From: Oscillospiraceae bacterium
GTDB taxonomy: Bacteria; Bacillota; Clostridia; Oscillospirales; Oscillospiraceae
Length of the DNA: 34,850 bases
Direction: 5' to 3'
Assembly (NCBI GenBank): GCA_015067665.1
Contig: SVLZ01000015.1
Location: 1-34,850 of the forward strand
Shown here: positions 25,338-31,727 of the stretch, piece by piece
Numbering within the stretch: the stretch's first letter is position 1
Layout: the number at the start of each line of letters is the position of its first letter
The notes under the pieces: generated by a model
The model's database searches: none
The model's input: the letters and a program-made list of their open reading frames with translations, nothing else
What the model was told of the DNA's origin: nothing
Translations under genes and position numbers: made by a program

Positions 25338-25384
25338 GCGGGACGGGTTCCCCGTCCCGCGAGAGGCGAAACGCCTCCCCTACA
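25338..25384. repeat. Twin-hairpin intergenic repeat, inverted relative of the 18461 copy
   Basis: Two perfect hairpins stand together: GCGGGACGGG/CCCGTCCCGC (25338-25360) and GAGGCG/CGCCTC (25363-25377), ending in CCCCTACA. The end resembles the TGTAAGGG end of the 18461-18510 copy on the other strand. A short TCAATT-type word follows, overlapping the 3' end of the pdxK-like gene. Confidence 0.55.
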
Positions 25385-25385
25385 A

Positions 25386-26219
25386 TTATCCATTATCAAT
25401 TGCCTCGATCAATTTTCCCAGCAGCGGCTCGAAAGCAGCGCCGTACCAATGGTTATCGAGCTTTGCGGTGTAGCGGATACATTCCACGGTGTAATCTGCG
25501 GCAATTTTGGCGGCCTGCGGTGCGGTCTTGCCCCGGGTATACGCGCCCACAAATGCAGAAGCATAAATATCGCCGGTGCCGTGGCAGGAATTGGGCAGCT
25601 TTTCGTGCTCGTAATAATGCCGTTTCTCCCCTTCCGCCACCAAAACACCAGTAAAGCCTTCCCGGTAGGAAACACCGGTGAGTACCACATTCTTGCAGCC
25701 CATAGCCTGCAATTTCGTAATAAGCCCCTCGATATATCCCTCGTCATAAGTTTCCTTATATTCCGTATCGGTTAGGAAGCAGGCTTCTGTGATATTGGGC
25801 AGAATATAGTCCGCTGCGGCACAAAGTCTGCCCATTGCTTTGGCATAAGCCATATCAAAAATGGGATAGAGCTTACCGTTATCTGCCATTGCCGGATCCA
25901 CGATCAGCTTGCCGCCCTTTTGGAGGGTGGCTTCCCGGATGGACAGCACATAGTCCACCTGACTGATGCTGCCAAGGTAACCGGTATAGATGGCGGAAAA
26001 CTGAATGTTCTCCTTCTTCCAATGATCCCGGATAGCAGGCATATCGTCCGCCAGATCCCGGAAGGTAAAGCCGGTAAAACCGGCAGTATGGGTAGACAGA
26101 ACCGCGGACGGCAGAATAGATGCCTCCACACCGCAGGCAGACAAAATAGGCAACGCTACCGTTAGGGAACACTGTCCCACGCAGGAAATGTCTTGAATAG
26201 TAAGAATACGCTTATACAT
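25386..26219 (-). CDS. Pyridoxal/pyridoxamine kinase (ribokinase superfamily)
   Basis: The enzyme phosphorylates B6 vitamers in the salvage of pyridoxal 5'-phosphate. The ATG at 26219 is chosen because a GGAGGAAAG site precedes it and the protein then begins 'MYKRILTIQDISCVGQCSLT', the family start. It has 277 residues. Other signatures are 'LPSAVLSTHTAGFTGFTFRD' at about 41-60, 'VDPAMADNGKLY' near 112, and the ATP-site motif 'NSCHGTGDIYASAF' around residue 212, which contains the Gly-Thr-Gly-Asp with the catalytic Asp. The start overlaps the end of the DUF1846 gene by eight bases, indicating translational coupling. PdxK and PdxY subtypes cannot be separated by eye. Confidence 0.92.
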   Translation of the reverse strand: MYKRILTIQDISCVGQCSLTVALPILSACGVEASILPSAVLSTHTAGFTGFTFRDLADDMPAIRDHWKKENIQFSAIYTGYLGSISQVDYVLSIREATLQKGGKLIVDPAMADNGKLYPIFDMAYAKAMGRLCAAADYILPNITEACFLTDTEYKETYDEGYIEGLITKLQAMGCKNVVLTGVSYREGFTGVLVAEGEKRHYYEHEKLPNSCHGTGDIYASAFVGAYTRGKTAPQAAKIAADYTVECIRYTAKLDNHWYGAAFEPLLGKLIEAIDNG

Positions 26220-27699
26220 TATTCTTTCCTCCATAGCTTACATCTTTATACTGAGGATGGCAGGTTAGGTTCACACCCAACCGCTTAAAAGTTTTTTCAT
26301 CCACGGGAGAAAGGATCACCGAAGAGTGAACCTGACATCCGCGGAGCTTGGGCAGCTGTGCCATTGCCTGCTCCGCACGGGGATCACTGGCTGCGCAGAT
26401 TGACAGTGCAATTAGTATCTCATCGGTATGCAGGCGGGGATTTCGGTTTCCGAAATGATTTACCTTCAGATACTGAATAGGATCAATTACTTCCGGTGCA
26501 ATCAGGTGCAGATCATCCGGGATTCCTGCCAGTGCTTTGAGGGCATTGAGCATCAGCGCTGCCGATGCACCCAAAAGCTTGGAGGTCTTACCGGTGATGA
26601 TTCGTCCGTCTTGCAGTTCAATCGCTGCCGCAGGACCTCCGGTCTGCTCCGCTTTTGCCATTGCGGGAGCGATGACCTTTCGGTCGTCCTCACAGACACC
26701 GGCCTTATTCATCAGCAGCTCTAATTTCAGCACTTCTCCATCGGTCGCTTTGCCCTGCTTCTGTAAGCTCAAAATATCATAATACCGACGCAAAATCTCC
26801 TGCCGGGAGGCACTGCAGCATACCTCATCATCCGTAATGCAGAAGCCTACCATATTTACACCCATATCGGTGGGAGATTTATAGGGGCACTGTCCCAGAA
26901 TTCGGCTCAGCATCGCCACCAGCACCGGAAATGCTTCCACATCCCGGTTATAGTTAACGGTGGTACTGCCATAAGCCTCCAAATGGAAGGGGTCGAGCAT
27001 ATTCACATCATTAAGATCTGCGGTTGCCGCCTCGTAGGCGAGGTTGACGGGATGGTTCAGCGGTAGATTCCAAATGGGGAATGTCTCAAATTTGGCGTAA
27101 CCGGCACTTCCCCCCCGTTTATGCTCGTGATAAAGCTGGCTCAGGCAGGTCGCCAGCTTGCCGCTGCCCGGTCCGGGCGCGGTGACGACCACCAGCTCAC
27201 GGCTGGTTTCAATAAACTCGTTTCTGCCGTAACCCTCATCGCTGACAATATGGGAGATATTGCTGGGATAACCCTCGATCTCATAATGGTGATAAACCCG
27301 TAGTCCCAAAGCTTCCAGTCGCTCCTGAAAGGCCTTGGCACGGATCTGTCCGTTAAATCGGGTCAATACCACAGAGGAGACATAAAGCCCCAAATCCCGG
27401 AACACACGAATCAGACGAATGACATCTCGGTCATAGGTGATGCCCAAGTCACCACGGACTTTGTTTTTCTCTATGTCATCGGTATTGATGGTGATAACGA
27501 TCTCAACTTTTTCCTTAATTTGCAGTAGCATCCGCAGCTTGCTATCCGGCTGAAAACCGGGCAGAACGCGAGCCGCGTGGTTATCGTCGTAAAGCTTGCC
27601 ACCAAACTCCAGATAGAGCTTTCCGCCAAAAAAATCGATCCGCTCCTGAATATGGGCGGACTGTATTTGAATGTATTTCTCATTATCAAATCCGATCAT
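26212..27699 (-). CDS. DUF1846-family protein of unknown function
   Basis: The ATG at 27699 is preferred over the in-frame GTG at 27708 because AAGGAC sits nine bases upstream. The product is 495 residues, beginning 'MIGFDNEKYIQIQSAHIQER'. It matches the DUF1846 family, common in Firmicutes and structurally known but without an assigned reaction. 'VVVTAPGPGSGKLATCLSQLY' at about residues 175-195 looks like a Gly-rich nucleotide- or phosphate-binding loop. 'STTVNYNRDVEAFPVL' and 'YKSPTDMGVNMVGF' are conserved in the family as I recall it. It is co-transcribed with the B6-vitamer kinase, and that link may hint at its role. It has its own promoter just after the degV terminator. Confidence 0.9.
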   Translation of the reverse strand: MIGFDNEKYIQIQSAHIQERIDFFGGKLYLEFGGKLYDDNHAARVLPGFQPDSKLRMLLQIKEKVEIVITINTDDIEKNKVRGDLGITYDRDVIRLIRVFRDLGLYVSSVVLTRFNGQIRAKAFQERLEALGLRVYHHYEIEGYPSNISHIVSDEGYGRNEFIETSRELVVVTAPGPGSGKLATCLSQLYHEHKRGGSAGYAKFETFPIWNLPLNHPVNLAYEAATADLNDVNMLDPFHLEAYGSTTVNYNRDVEAFPVLVAMLSRILGQCPYKSPTDMGVNMVGFCITDDEVCCSASRQEILRRYYDILSLQKQGKATDGEVLKLELLMNKAGVCEDDRKVIAPAMAKAEQTGGPAAAIELQDGRIITGKTSKLLGASAALMLNALKALAGIPDDLHLIAPEVIDPIQYLKVNHFGNRNPRLHTDEILIALSICAASDPRAEQAMAQLPKLRGCQVHSSVILSPVDEKTFKRLGVNLTCHPQYKDVSYGGKNNV

Positions 27700-27736
27700 T
27701 GGGCACACGTCCTTCTTTTTTTATTCATAATGATTA

Positions 27737-27765
27737 ATTATACTCTCCCGATATTCAAAAATCAA
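27737..27765 (-). promoter_or_regulatory. Promoter of the DUF1846-pyridoxal kinase operon
   Basis: On the minus strand TTGATT (27765-27760) is followed after 17 bases by a perfect TATAAT (27742-27737). The -35 box lies in the T-tract of the preceding terminator. Confidence 0.7.
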
Positions 27766-27784
27766 GACCGCCTTACGGCGGTCT
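27765..27784 (-). terminator. degV terminator
   Basis: AGACCGCC and GGCGGTCT form a perfect 8-bp stem with a GTAA tetraloop, followed on the minus strand by TGATTTTTG. It lies five bases after the degV stop codon. Confidence 0.75.
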
Positions 27785-27789
27785 CAAGA

Positions 27790-28626
27790 TTAATTACATT
27801 CAAAGCCAACCATCAGGCCGCCTTTTTCTGCATAGAAGCTACAAAGGCCTTTGCAGGTGTCGTGGATCACCTGTGCCTTGGGGAACTTAGCTACGATCAG
27901 CGCTTGCAGCTGCTTCGCAGCAGGTAGGTTACAGCAGTTATCGATGCGCACCTTACCACCCCGATAACCCATCTCCTGCATCCGCTCAAAAATTTTCGCC
28001 ACAGCACCTTTTTCGCCACGAACCTTATCCAGCATCTCTAAGGTACCCACATCGCTGGCCTTACCCACAGCCCGGATGCCCAGCACACCGGCAATTTTCG
28101 CCACGATGGGACTGACACGGCCGTTATTGGCAAGGTTTTTCATAGACTCCAGACAGAACATCAGCCGGGTGTGTGTCTGATACTCGGCGATTTTTGTGCA
28201 AATATTTTCATATAACTCAGAGTTTTTGATCAGCTCAATAATGCGGTGCGCCAGCAGCTTTAGCTCCGGTCCTGCAGACAAAGAGTCGATGACATAGACC
28301 TTCCGGTCCGGGTGCGCTGCCTCATATTCCTCCTTTGCAAGCCGGGCGGCATTGTAGCTGCCGGAGAGATTACTGGTGATCGTAATGCAGAAAATGCGGT
28401 CTGCGTCACCGAAGGCCGTCAAGTAGTCCTCCACATTAGGGCAAGAAGAGGAAGATTTGCTTTTGGTAGTCGCTAAAGTATGGAGCATATCCTCCAGATC
28501 CAGCGTTTCATCATCAACAAATTCCCGATCTTCTACACGGATGGTCAGGGGTACGGAGGCAAAATCCACATCTTCGTGGATCTCCCGCAGGTTAGCACTG
28601 GAATCGGTAATCAGCTTAAATTTCAT
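27790..28626 (-). CDS. DegV/FakB-family fatty-acid-binding protein
   Basis: The ATG at 28626 has a GAGGT site eight bases upstream; the product is 278 residues and begins 'MKFKLITDSSANL', the family hallmark. DegV proteins bind a fatty acid in a deep pocket between two lobes; FakB members present it to the kinase FakA for phosphorylation. 'LATTKSKSSSSCPNVEDYL' at about 57-75 matches the usual Thr-Ser-rich loop, and 'ITITSNLSGSYNAARLA' at about 86-102 holds the conserved Ser and Asn near the head group. No fakA gene is in the window, so whether this is a FakB is open. It is a single-gene unit with promoter and terminator. Confidence 0.9.
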   Translation of the reverse strand: MKFKLITDSSANLREIHEDVDFASVPLTIRVEDREFVDDETLDLEDMLHTLATTKSKSSSSCPNVEDYLTAFGDADRIFCITITSNLSGSYNAARLAKEEYEAAHPDRKVYVIDSLSAGPELKLLAHRIIELIKNSELYENICTKIAEYQTHTRLMFCLESMKNLANNGRVSPIVAKIAGVLGIRAVGKASDVGTLEMLDKVRGEKGAVAKIFERMQEMGYRGGKVRIDNCCNLPAAKQLQALIVAKFPKAQVIHDTCKGLCSFYAEKGGLMVGFECN

Positions 28627-28670
28627 AGAGATAGACCTCATTTTCTGCAGAATAACTGCTTACTGAAATT

Positions 28671-28699
28671 AGTTTAACATACTTATTTTCTGCCGTCAA
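28671..28699 (-). promoter_or_regulatory. degV promoter
   Basis: On the minus strand TTGACG (28699-28694) is followed after 17 bases by TAAACT (28676-28671), with a TG extension. Confidence 0.65.
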
Positions 28700-28757
28700 C
28701 AAATTTGATAGGCGATAATAAATATCAATATACCGGTATTCTGTTGCGATTTCCCGC

Positions 28758-28785
28758 AAATGCAACGCGCATCCGCGTTGCATTT
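28758..28785. repeat. Perfect 12-bp hairpin, first of the array
   Basis: AAATGCAACGCG (28758-28769) and CGCGTTGCATTT (28774-28785) enclose a CATC loop. There is no T-tract, so it is not a simple terminator. Confidence 0.7.
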
Positions 28786-28790
28786 AGGTG

Positions 28791-28868
28791 GGTTCGCTTC
28801 CGGGGCACCAAAAAGAGAGCACCCCGGAGGGTGCTGTGCGCAGCGTAGCACGGTAACCGGAATCGATT
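28791..28868. repeat. tRNA-end/terminator mosaic repeat, degenerate copy
   Basis: This 78-bp block has the same layout and orientation as 28962-29039: GGTTCG-type T-arm word, GGCACCA, AAAAGAGAGCACCCC, GGAGGGTGCT, then GGTAACCGGAATCGA. Its right-hand hairpin arm is interrupted by an unrelated GTGCGCAGCGTAGCAC palindrome, so the stem is broken. Confidence 0.6.
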
Positions 28869-28872
28869 TGCA

Positions 28873-28952
28873 TTTTCTTTCGCCTGCGAAAGAAAACTAA
28901 GGTAGCCACCAGTGTTTGCACTGGTGGCAGGAACTGTCCACCGGACAGTTCC
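28873..28952. repeat. Three consecutive perfect hairpins
   Basis: Three 10-bp perfect stems follow each other: TTTTCTTTCG/CGAAAGAAAA (28873-28896, loop CCTG), GCCACCAGTG/CACTGGTGGC (28905-28928, loop TTTG) and GGAACTGTCC/GGACAGTTCC (28930-28952, loop ACC). The arms differ in sequence between hairpins, so this is a series of structures rather than a sequence repeat. No open reading frame of note crosses it. Confidence 0.7.
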
Positions 28953-28961
28953 ACTGCTATG

Positions 28962-29039
28962 GGTTCGATTCCGTTACCACCAAAAAGAGAGCACCCCGGA
29001 GGGTGCTCTCTTTTTGGTGCCGGTAACCGGAATCGAACC
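28962..29039. repeat. Quasi-palindrome containing the tRNA-Leu 3' end and terminator
   Basis: The left arm (28962-28996) is an inverted copy of the right arm (29001-29039), which includes the T-arm, acceptor and CCA of tRNA-Leu plus the terminator arm. The arms are identical except for three extra G/C bases on the tRNA side (arms of 35 and 39 bp). The loop is CGGA. Confidence 0.75.
28987..29010. terminator. tRNA-Leu terminator
   Basis: GAGAGCACCC and GGGTGCTCTC form a perfect 10-bp stem with a CGGA loop and five A/T on each side, immediately after the CCA end of tRNA-Leu on the minus strand. Confidence 0.8.
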
Positions 29040-29101
29040 GGTACGGATTTTACTCCGAGGGATTTTAAGTCCCTTGTGTCTACCTATTCCACCATACCGG
29101 C
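29015..29101 (-). tRNA. tRNA-Leu (UAA anticodon)
   Basis: The 87-nt minus-strand gene has the acceptor GCCGGTA paired with TACCGGC, D-arm 'GTGGAATAGGTAGACAC', anticodon stem AGGGA/TCCCT around CTTAAAA (anticodon TAA), a class II variable arm CGGA/TCCG, T-arm ACCGG-TTCGATT-CCGGT, discriminator A and an encoded CCA. All stems pair perfectly. Confidence 0.97.
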
Positions 29102-29111
29102 GGCAAAACTA

Positions 29112-29140
29112 ATACTATCACAGAAGCTTCCTTCCGTCAA
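29112..29140 (-). promoter_or_regulatory. tRNA-Leu promoter
   Basis: On the minus strand TTGACG (29140-29135) is followed after 17 bases by TAGTAT (29117-29112), about 10 bases before the tRNA 5' end. Confidence 0.65.
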
Positions 29141-29153
29141 GCCGAAATCTGTT

Positions 29154-29816
29154 CTATTTTTCGTAAAATGCCTTGCAAATCAACTCTTCCAAGGCTTCAA
29201 CCAGCTGTGCGGGGTCATCGCAGAAATTTCTGCCGCCCGCAGTTTCCAGCTGCGCTTTATCCCGGAAGCCCCAAGTGACCAGCAGGCACGGAAGTCCTGC
29301 ATTTTCTGCCACTTTCAGGTCCACCTCACTGTCCCCTACATAGACAGCCTTTTCTACCCCAATCTCCGCCATCGCTTTATAGAGCATATCCGGAGCAGGC
29401 TTTCGCGGGCAACCGGGCACCTCACCCAATGCGTACAGCCCCTCGCCAAAAAATCGGGCGCACATTGGCTTTACCGCCGTGTCCTGCTTATTGGAAACCA
29501 CACCGACGGGGTACTTTTCTTTTAGTTTCGCTATCGCAGGCAGCACACCGTCGTAGGGCTTGGTGAGAATCAAATTATGACTGTCGTAATAAGGCTGATA
29601 GACCGCAAGTGTCGCATCTACCTGCTGCTCCGTGGTACCTTCGGGCATAGAACACTTAATAAGGTTTCGCATACCGTTTCCCAAAAAGGAACGAATCTCC
29701 CCTTTCTCCCGATGGGGATAGTCAAAACGGGAAAGGGCATAATTTACGGCAGTATGTAAATCTCCCAAGGTGTCCAAAAGCGTGCCGTCCAGATCAAACA
29801 AAATACCTATTTTCAT
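29154..29816 (-). CDS. HAD-family hydrolase, phosphoglycolate phosphatase-like
   Basis: This 220-residue protein has the HAD motifs: I, 'FDLDGTLLDT' with nucleophile Asp8 and acid Asp10; II, 'GVVSNKQ' near residue 109; Lys in 'CPRKPAPDMLY'; and IV, 'YVGDSEVDLKVAENAG' near residue 163. The helical cap between motifs I and II is that of the Gph/PgmB subclass. It would remove phosphate from a small sugar phosphate or phosphoglycolate. The start ATG overlaps the stop of the dnaC-like gene (ATGA), so it is the third gene of the dnaD-dnaC operon. Confidence 0.92.
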   Translation of the reverse strand: MKIGILFDLDGTLLDTLGDLHTAVNYALSRFDYPHREKGEIRSFLGNGMRNLIKCSMPEGTTEQQVDATLAVYQPYYDSHNLILTKPYDGVLPAIAKLKEKYPVGVVSNKQDTAVKPMCARFFGEGLYALGEVPGCPRKPAPDMLYKAMAEIGVEKAVYVGDSEVDLKVAENAGLPCLLVTWGFRDKAQLETAGGRNFCDDPAQLVEALEELICKAFYEK

Positions 29817-30787
29817 CTTCTTTTCAGGCGGATGTCCTCGCCCACAAAGGTCAGCTTACGGAAATTACCCTGAAGCCGGGATGCGATTTGGGGTGAGTAC
29901 CGTGCCGCGATCTCCTGTGCATTGAGATTGGTAGAAATAATCGTCGGTTTTCCACTGAGAATCCGATCATTGATCAGGCTGTAAAGCGCTGCAGTTACAA
30001 AGCTGCTGGGCATTTCCGTACCCAAATCATCAATAATCAGCAGCTGCGCATTTTCGATCTCCGCCACAGCCATTGCCGTCTCCTCGCTGGGCATAAAACG
30101 GTTCTTTTCCAGCTTGGAGAAGAGATGTCCTGCGCTCTCATAAGACACCATAAAGCCATTTTCCGTCACCTCGGTGGCAATGCAGGCAGAAAGCATAGTC
30201 TTTCCCAAGCCCGTGCCGCCTACAAAAAGGAGGTTTCCGCTGTTCGCGGTAAAGTTCTGCGCATATTTTTTGCAGTAATCATAGGTCCGCGCCATCACCT
30301 GACGGGGACTGGCGCTATATTTGGGATCAACGCTATCGGGGTAATAATCCAGCCGAAAATCCCGAAAAGAGGCGGTTCCGCAAGCAAGACGTGTCAGTAA
30401 ATTCTTCTGCTCTTCCTGACAAAGGTTTTTGAGGCAAGAACACATTTCCGCACCGATATAGCCAAGTCCACCGCACCTCTCGCAGAGAGGACCTTCCAGC
30501 AAATAGTCTTCCGGGAAATTTGCAGCAACCAAGGCTTCCCGCTCCCTTTGCAGCGCCTGATTCTCCTGACGGACCTTTTCCATTAGCGCGTGGGCATTTT
30601 CACTTTGCAGAAATGCTGTACGGGCGGCTTCCGCCATCGTCTGCCGCAAACGCATATCGATCTCCTGCAGACGGGGCAATTGCGCATAGGCACTATGTAA
30701 ACGCTGCTCTTGCAGGGACTGCCGATCTGTACGCATAACATCCAGCCGTGCTCTTGCTCTTCGCATTACGTCTTTACTGTATGCCAT
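29813..30787 (-). CDS. DnaC/DnaI-type helicase loader ATPase
   Basis: This 324-residue AAA+ protein loads the replicative helicase. Residues 1-90 are a charged, probably coiled-coil region. Cys102, Cys105, Cys116 and Cys118 form a zinc site ('LCERCGG', 'MCSCLK'), as in the helicase-binding part of Bacillus DnaI. The Walker A motif is 'GGTGLGKT' at 190-197, the Walker B motif is 'LLIIDDLGTE' with Asp253-Asp254, and sensor I is 'ISTNLNAQEI' near 285. It starts three bases after the dnaD-like stop codon, behind AGGAGG. Pairing with DnaD fits the Gram-positive primosome. Confidence 0.93.
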   Translation of the reverse strand: MAYSKDVMRRARARLDVMRTDRQSLQEQRLHSAYAQLPRLQEIDMRLRQTMAEAARTAFLQSENAHALMEKVRQENQALQREREALVAANFPEDYLLEGPLCERCGGLGYIGAEMCSCLKNLCQEEQKNLLTRLACGTASFRDFRLDYYPDSVDPKYSASPRQVMARTYDYCKKYAQNFTANSGNLLFVGGTGLGKTMLSACIATEVTENGFMVSYESAGHLFSKLEKNRFMPSEETAMAVAEIENAQLLIIDDLGTEMPSSFVTAALYSLINDRILSGKPTIISTNLNAQEIAARYSPQIASRLQGNFRKLTFVGEDIRLKRR

Positions 30788-30790
30788 TTG

Positions 30791-31666
30791 TTAGTCCTCC
30801 TGTAAAAGTCTGCGGATCGCTGCGTAGTCATCCTCCGCCAGCTCTCCCTTGGCGCCCTTGGGTGCGGGCTTCACATCTTTTCTTTGAATTTCCTCCGGGC
30901 GCATCAGACCATTTTCGTGCCAACGGGTAAGAATCCGGTTCATATACGGCCAGTTCAGACCGCCGGTATTGATACAAGTGCGCTCGTAGGCGATTGCGAT
31001 CACGTCGGGCTGAAAGCCCCATTCCACCCATTGCTGGGCGTATTTTGCCTCCGCGGGCGTCAGCTTGCGACCCCGGATCTGGAGGGTTTCCATAATCTTT
31101 CCCACCTGACTTTGGCGGAAATTCTGCCGCTGGATATAGGCCGCCGCCTCTTCGATCGAATCAATTCCCTGCTCTGCCCAAGCGTAGGCCTCTTTTTCGA
31201 TAGACCGCAAGGAGGGTGTGCGCAAATTCTTCTGCCGCGCCCGGTCCTTACAGTAGCAAAACAGCACAGAAATAACCTCCATAGGCATTCCCAAATAATT
31301 GACGATCCCCAGCAGAATCTTTAGCTCCTCGGTATTCAGGGTACGACCCATCAGCCGCTGGACCTCACCGTACAGCGCCTTAAAATCGCCGCTTTGCTCC
31401 ATTGCAATGAGCACATCTTTTTCCGAGTAGCGGGGCTTTTCCCCGGAGAAGATAGGTGTATTTTTCTTTTCCGGCCAAAGACCAAGCTGCCGAAGCGTTG
31501 CCGCAGCGCAAGCATAGCGTGTGCTGCCCAAATTCAGCGCCTTTTCCCCATCCTCAGGGATATTGCCGGCGGCAATGTATAGATAAAGAAGGGCCGCATC
31601 ACCGCTGGCGGCAGACAGCAGCTTATGCATATGGTCGCCACTGATCTTCACTTCATCCATATACAT
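30791..31666 (-). CDS. DnaD-like primosome protein
   Basis: This 291-residue protein lies directly upstream of the helicase loader gene. The N-terminal part (to about 85) is a winged-helix-like region, the middle 'YSEKDVLIAMEQSGDFKALY' to 'CKDRARQKNLRTPSLRSIEK' fits the helical DnaD/DnaB domain (DDBH2), and a second such repeat follows near residue 200 with 'KYAQQWVEWGFQPDVIAIAY' and 'LNWPYMNRILTRWHENGL', where the conserved Tyr-x-x-x-Ile-Leu-x-x-Trp motif is clear. DnaD family members remodel DNA and help recruit the helicase at origins or stalled forks. The ATG is eight bases after GGAGG. Confidence 0.9.
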   Translation of the reverse strand: MYMDEVKISGDHMHKLLSAASGDAALLYLYIAAGNIPEDGEKALNLGSTRYACAAATLRQLGLWPEKKNTPIFSGEKPRYSEKDVLIAMEQSGDFKALYGEVQRLMGRTLNTEELKILLGIVNYLGMPMEVISVLFCYCKDRARQKNLRTPSLRSIEKEAYAWAEQGIDSIEEAAAYIQRQNFRQSQVGKIMETLQIRGRKLTPAEAKYAQQWVEWGFQPDVIAIAYERTCINTGGLNWPYMNRILTRWHENGLMRPEEIQRKDVKPAPKGAKGELAEDDYAAIRRLLQED

Positions 31667-31697
31667 ATGCCTTTCCTCCTTTTTGTCGTAGTTATTT

Positions 31698-31727
31698 ATT
31701 ATAGCACAGCTTTTTGCTGCTCGTAAA
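31698..31727 (-). promoter_or_regulatory. Possible promoter of the dnaD-dnaC-HAD operon
   Basis: On the minus strand a perfect TATAAT (31703-31698) lies 18 bases after TTTACG (31727-31722). The -10 box overlaps the stop codon of the MATE gene. Confidence 0.45.

Noticed and set aside
28951-28981. Possible second tRNA gene on the plus strand ending in a TTCGATT T-loop word and CCACCA.
   Set aside because: Only the 3' end is present, the T-stem does not pair and no 5' half is found. It is better explained as an inverted copy of the tRNA-Leu end.
28758-29039. Possible integron attC array or CRISPR.
   Set aside because: The hairpins have unrelated arms, no conserved core triplets of the attC type, no gene cassettes and no integrase. 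There are no identical direct repeats with equal spacers, so it is not CRISPR.
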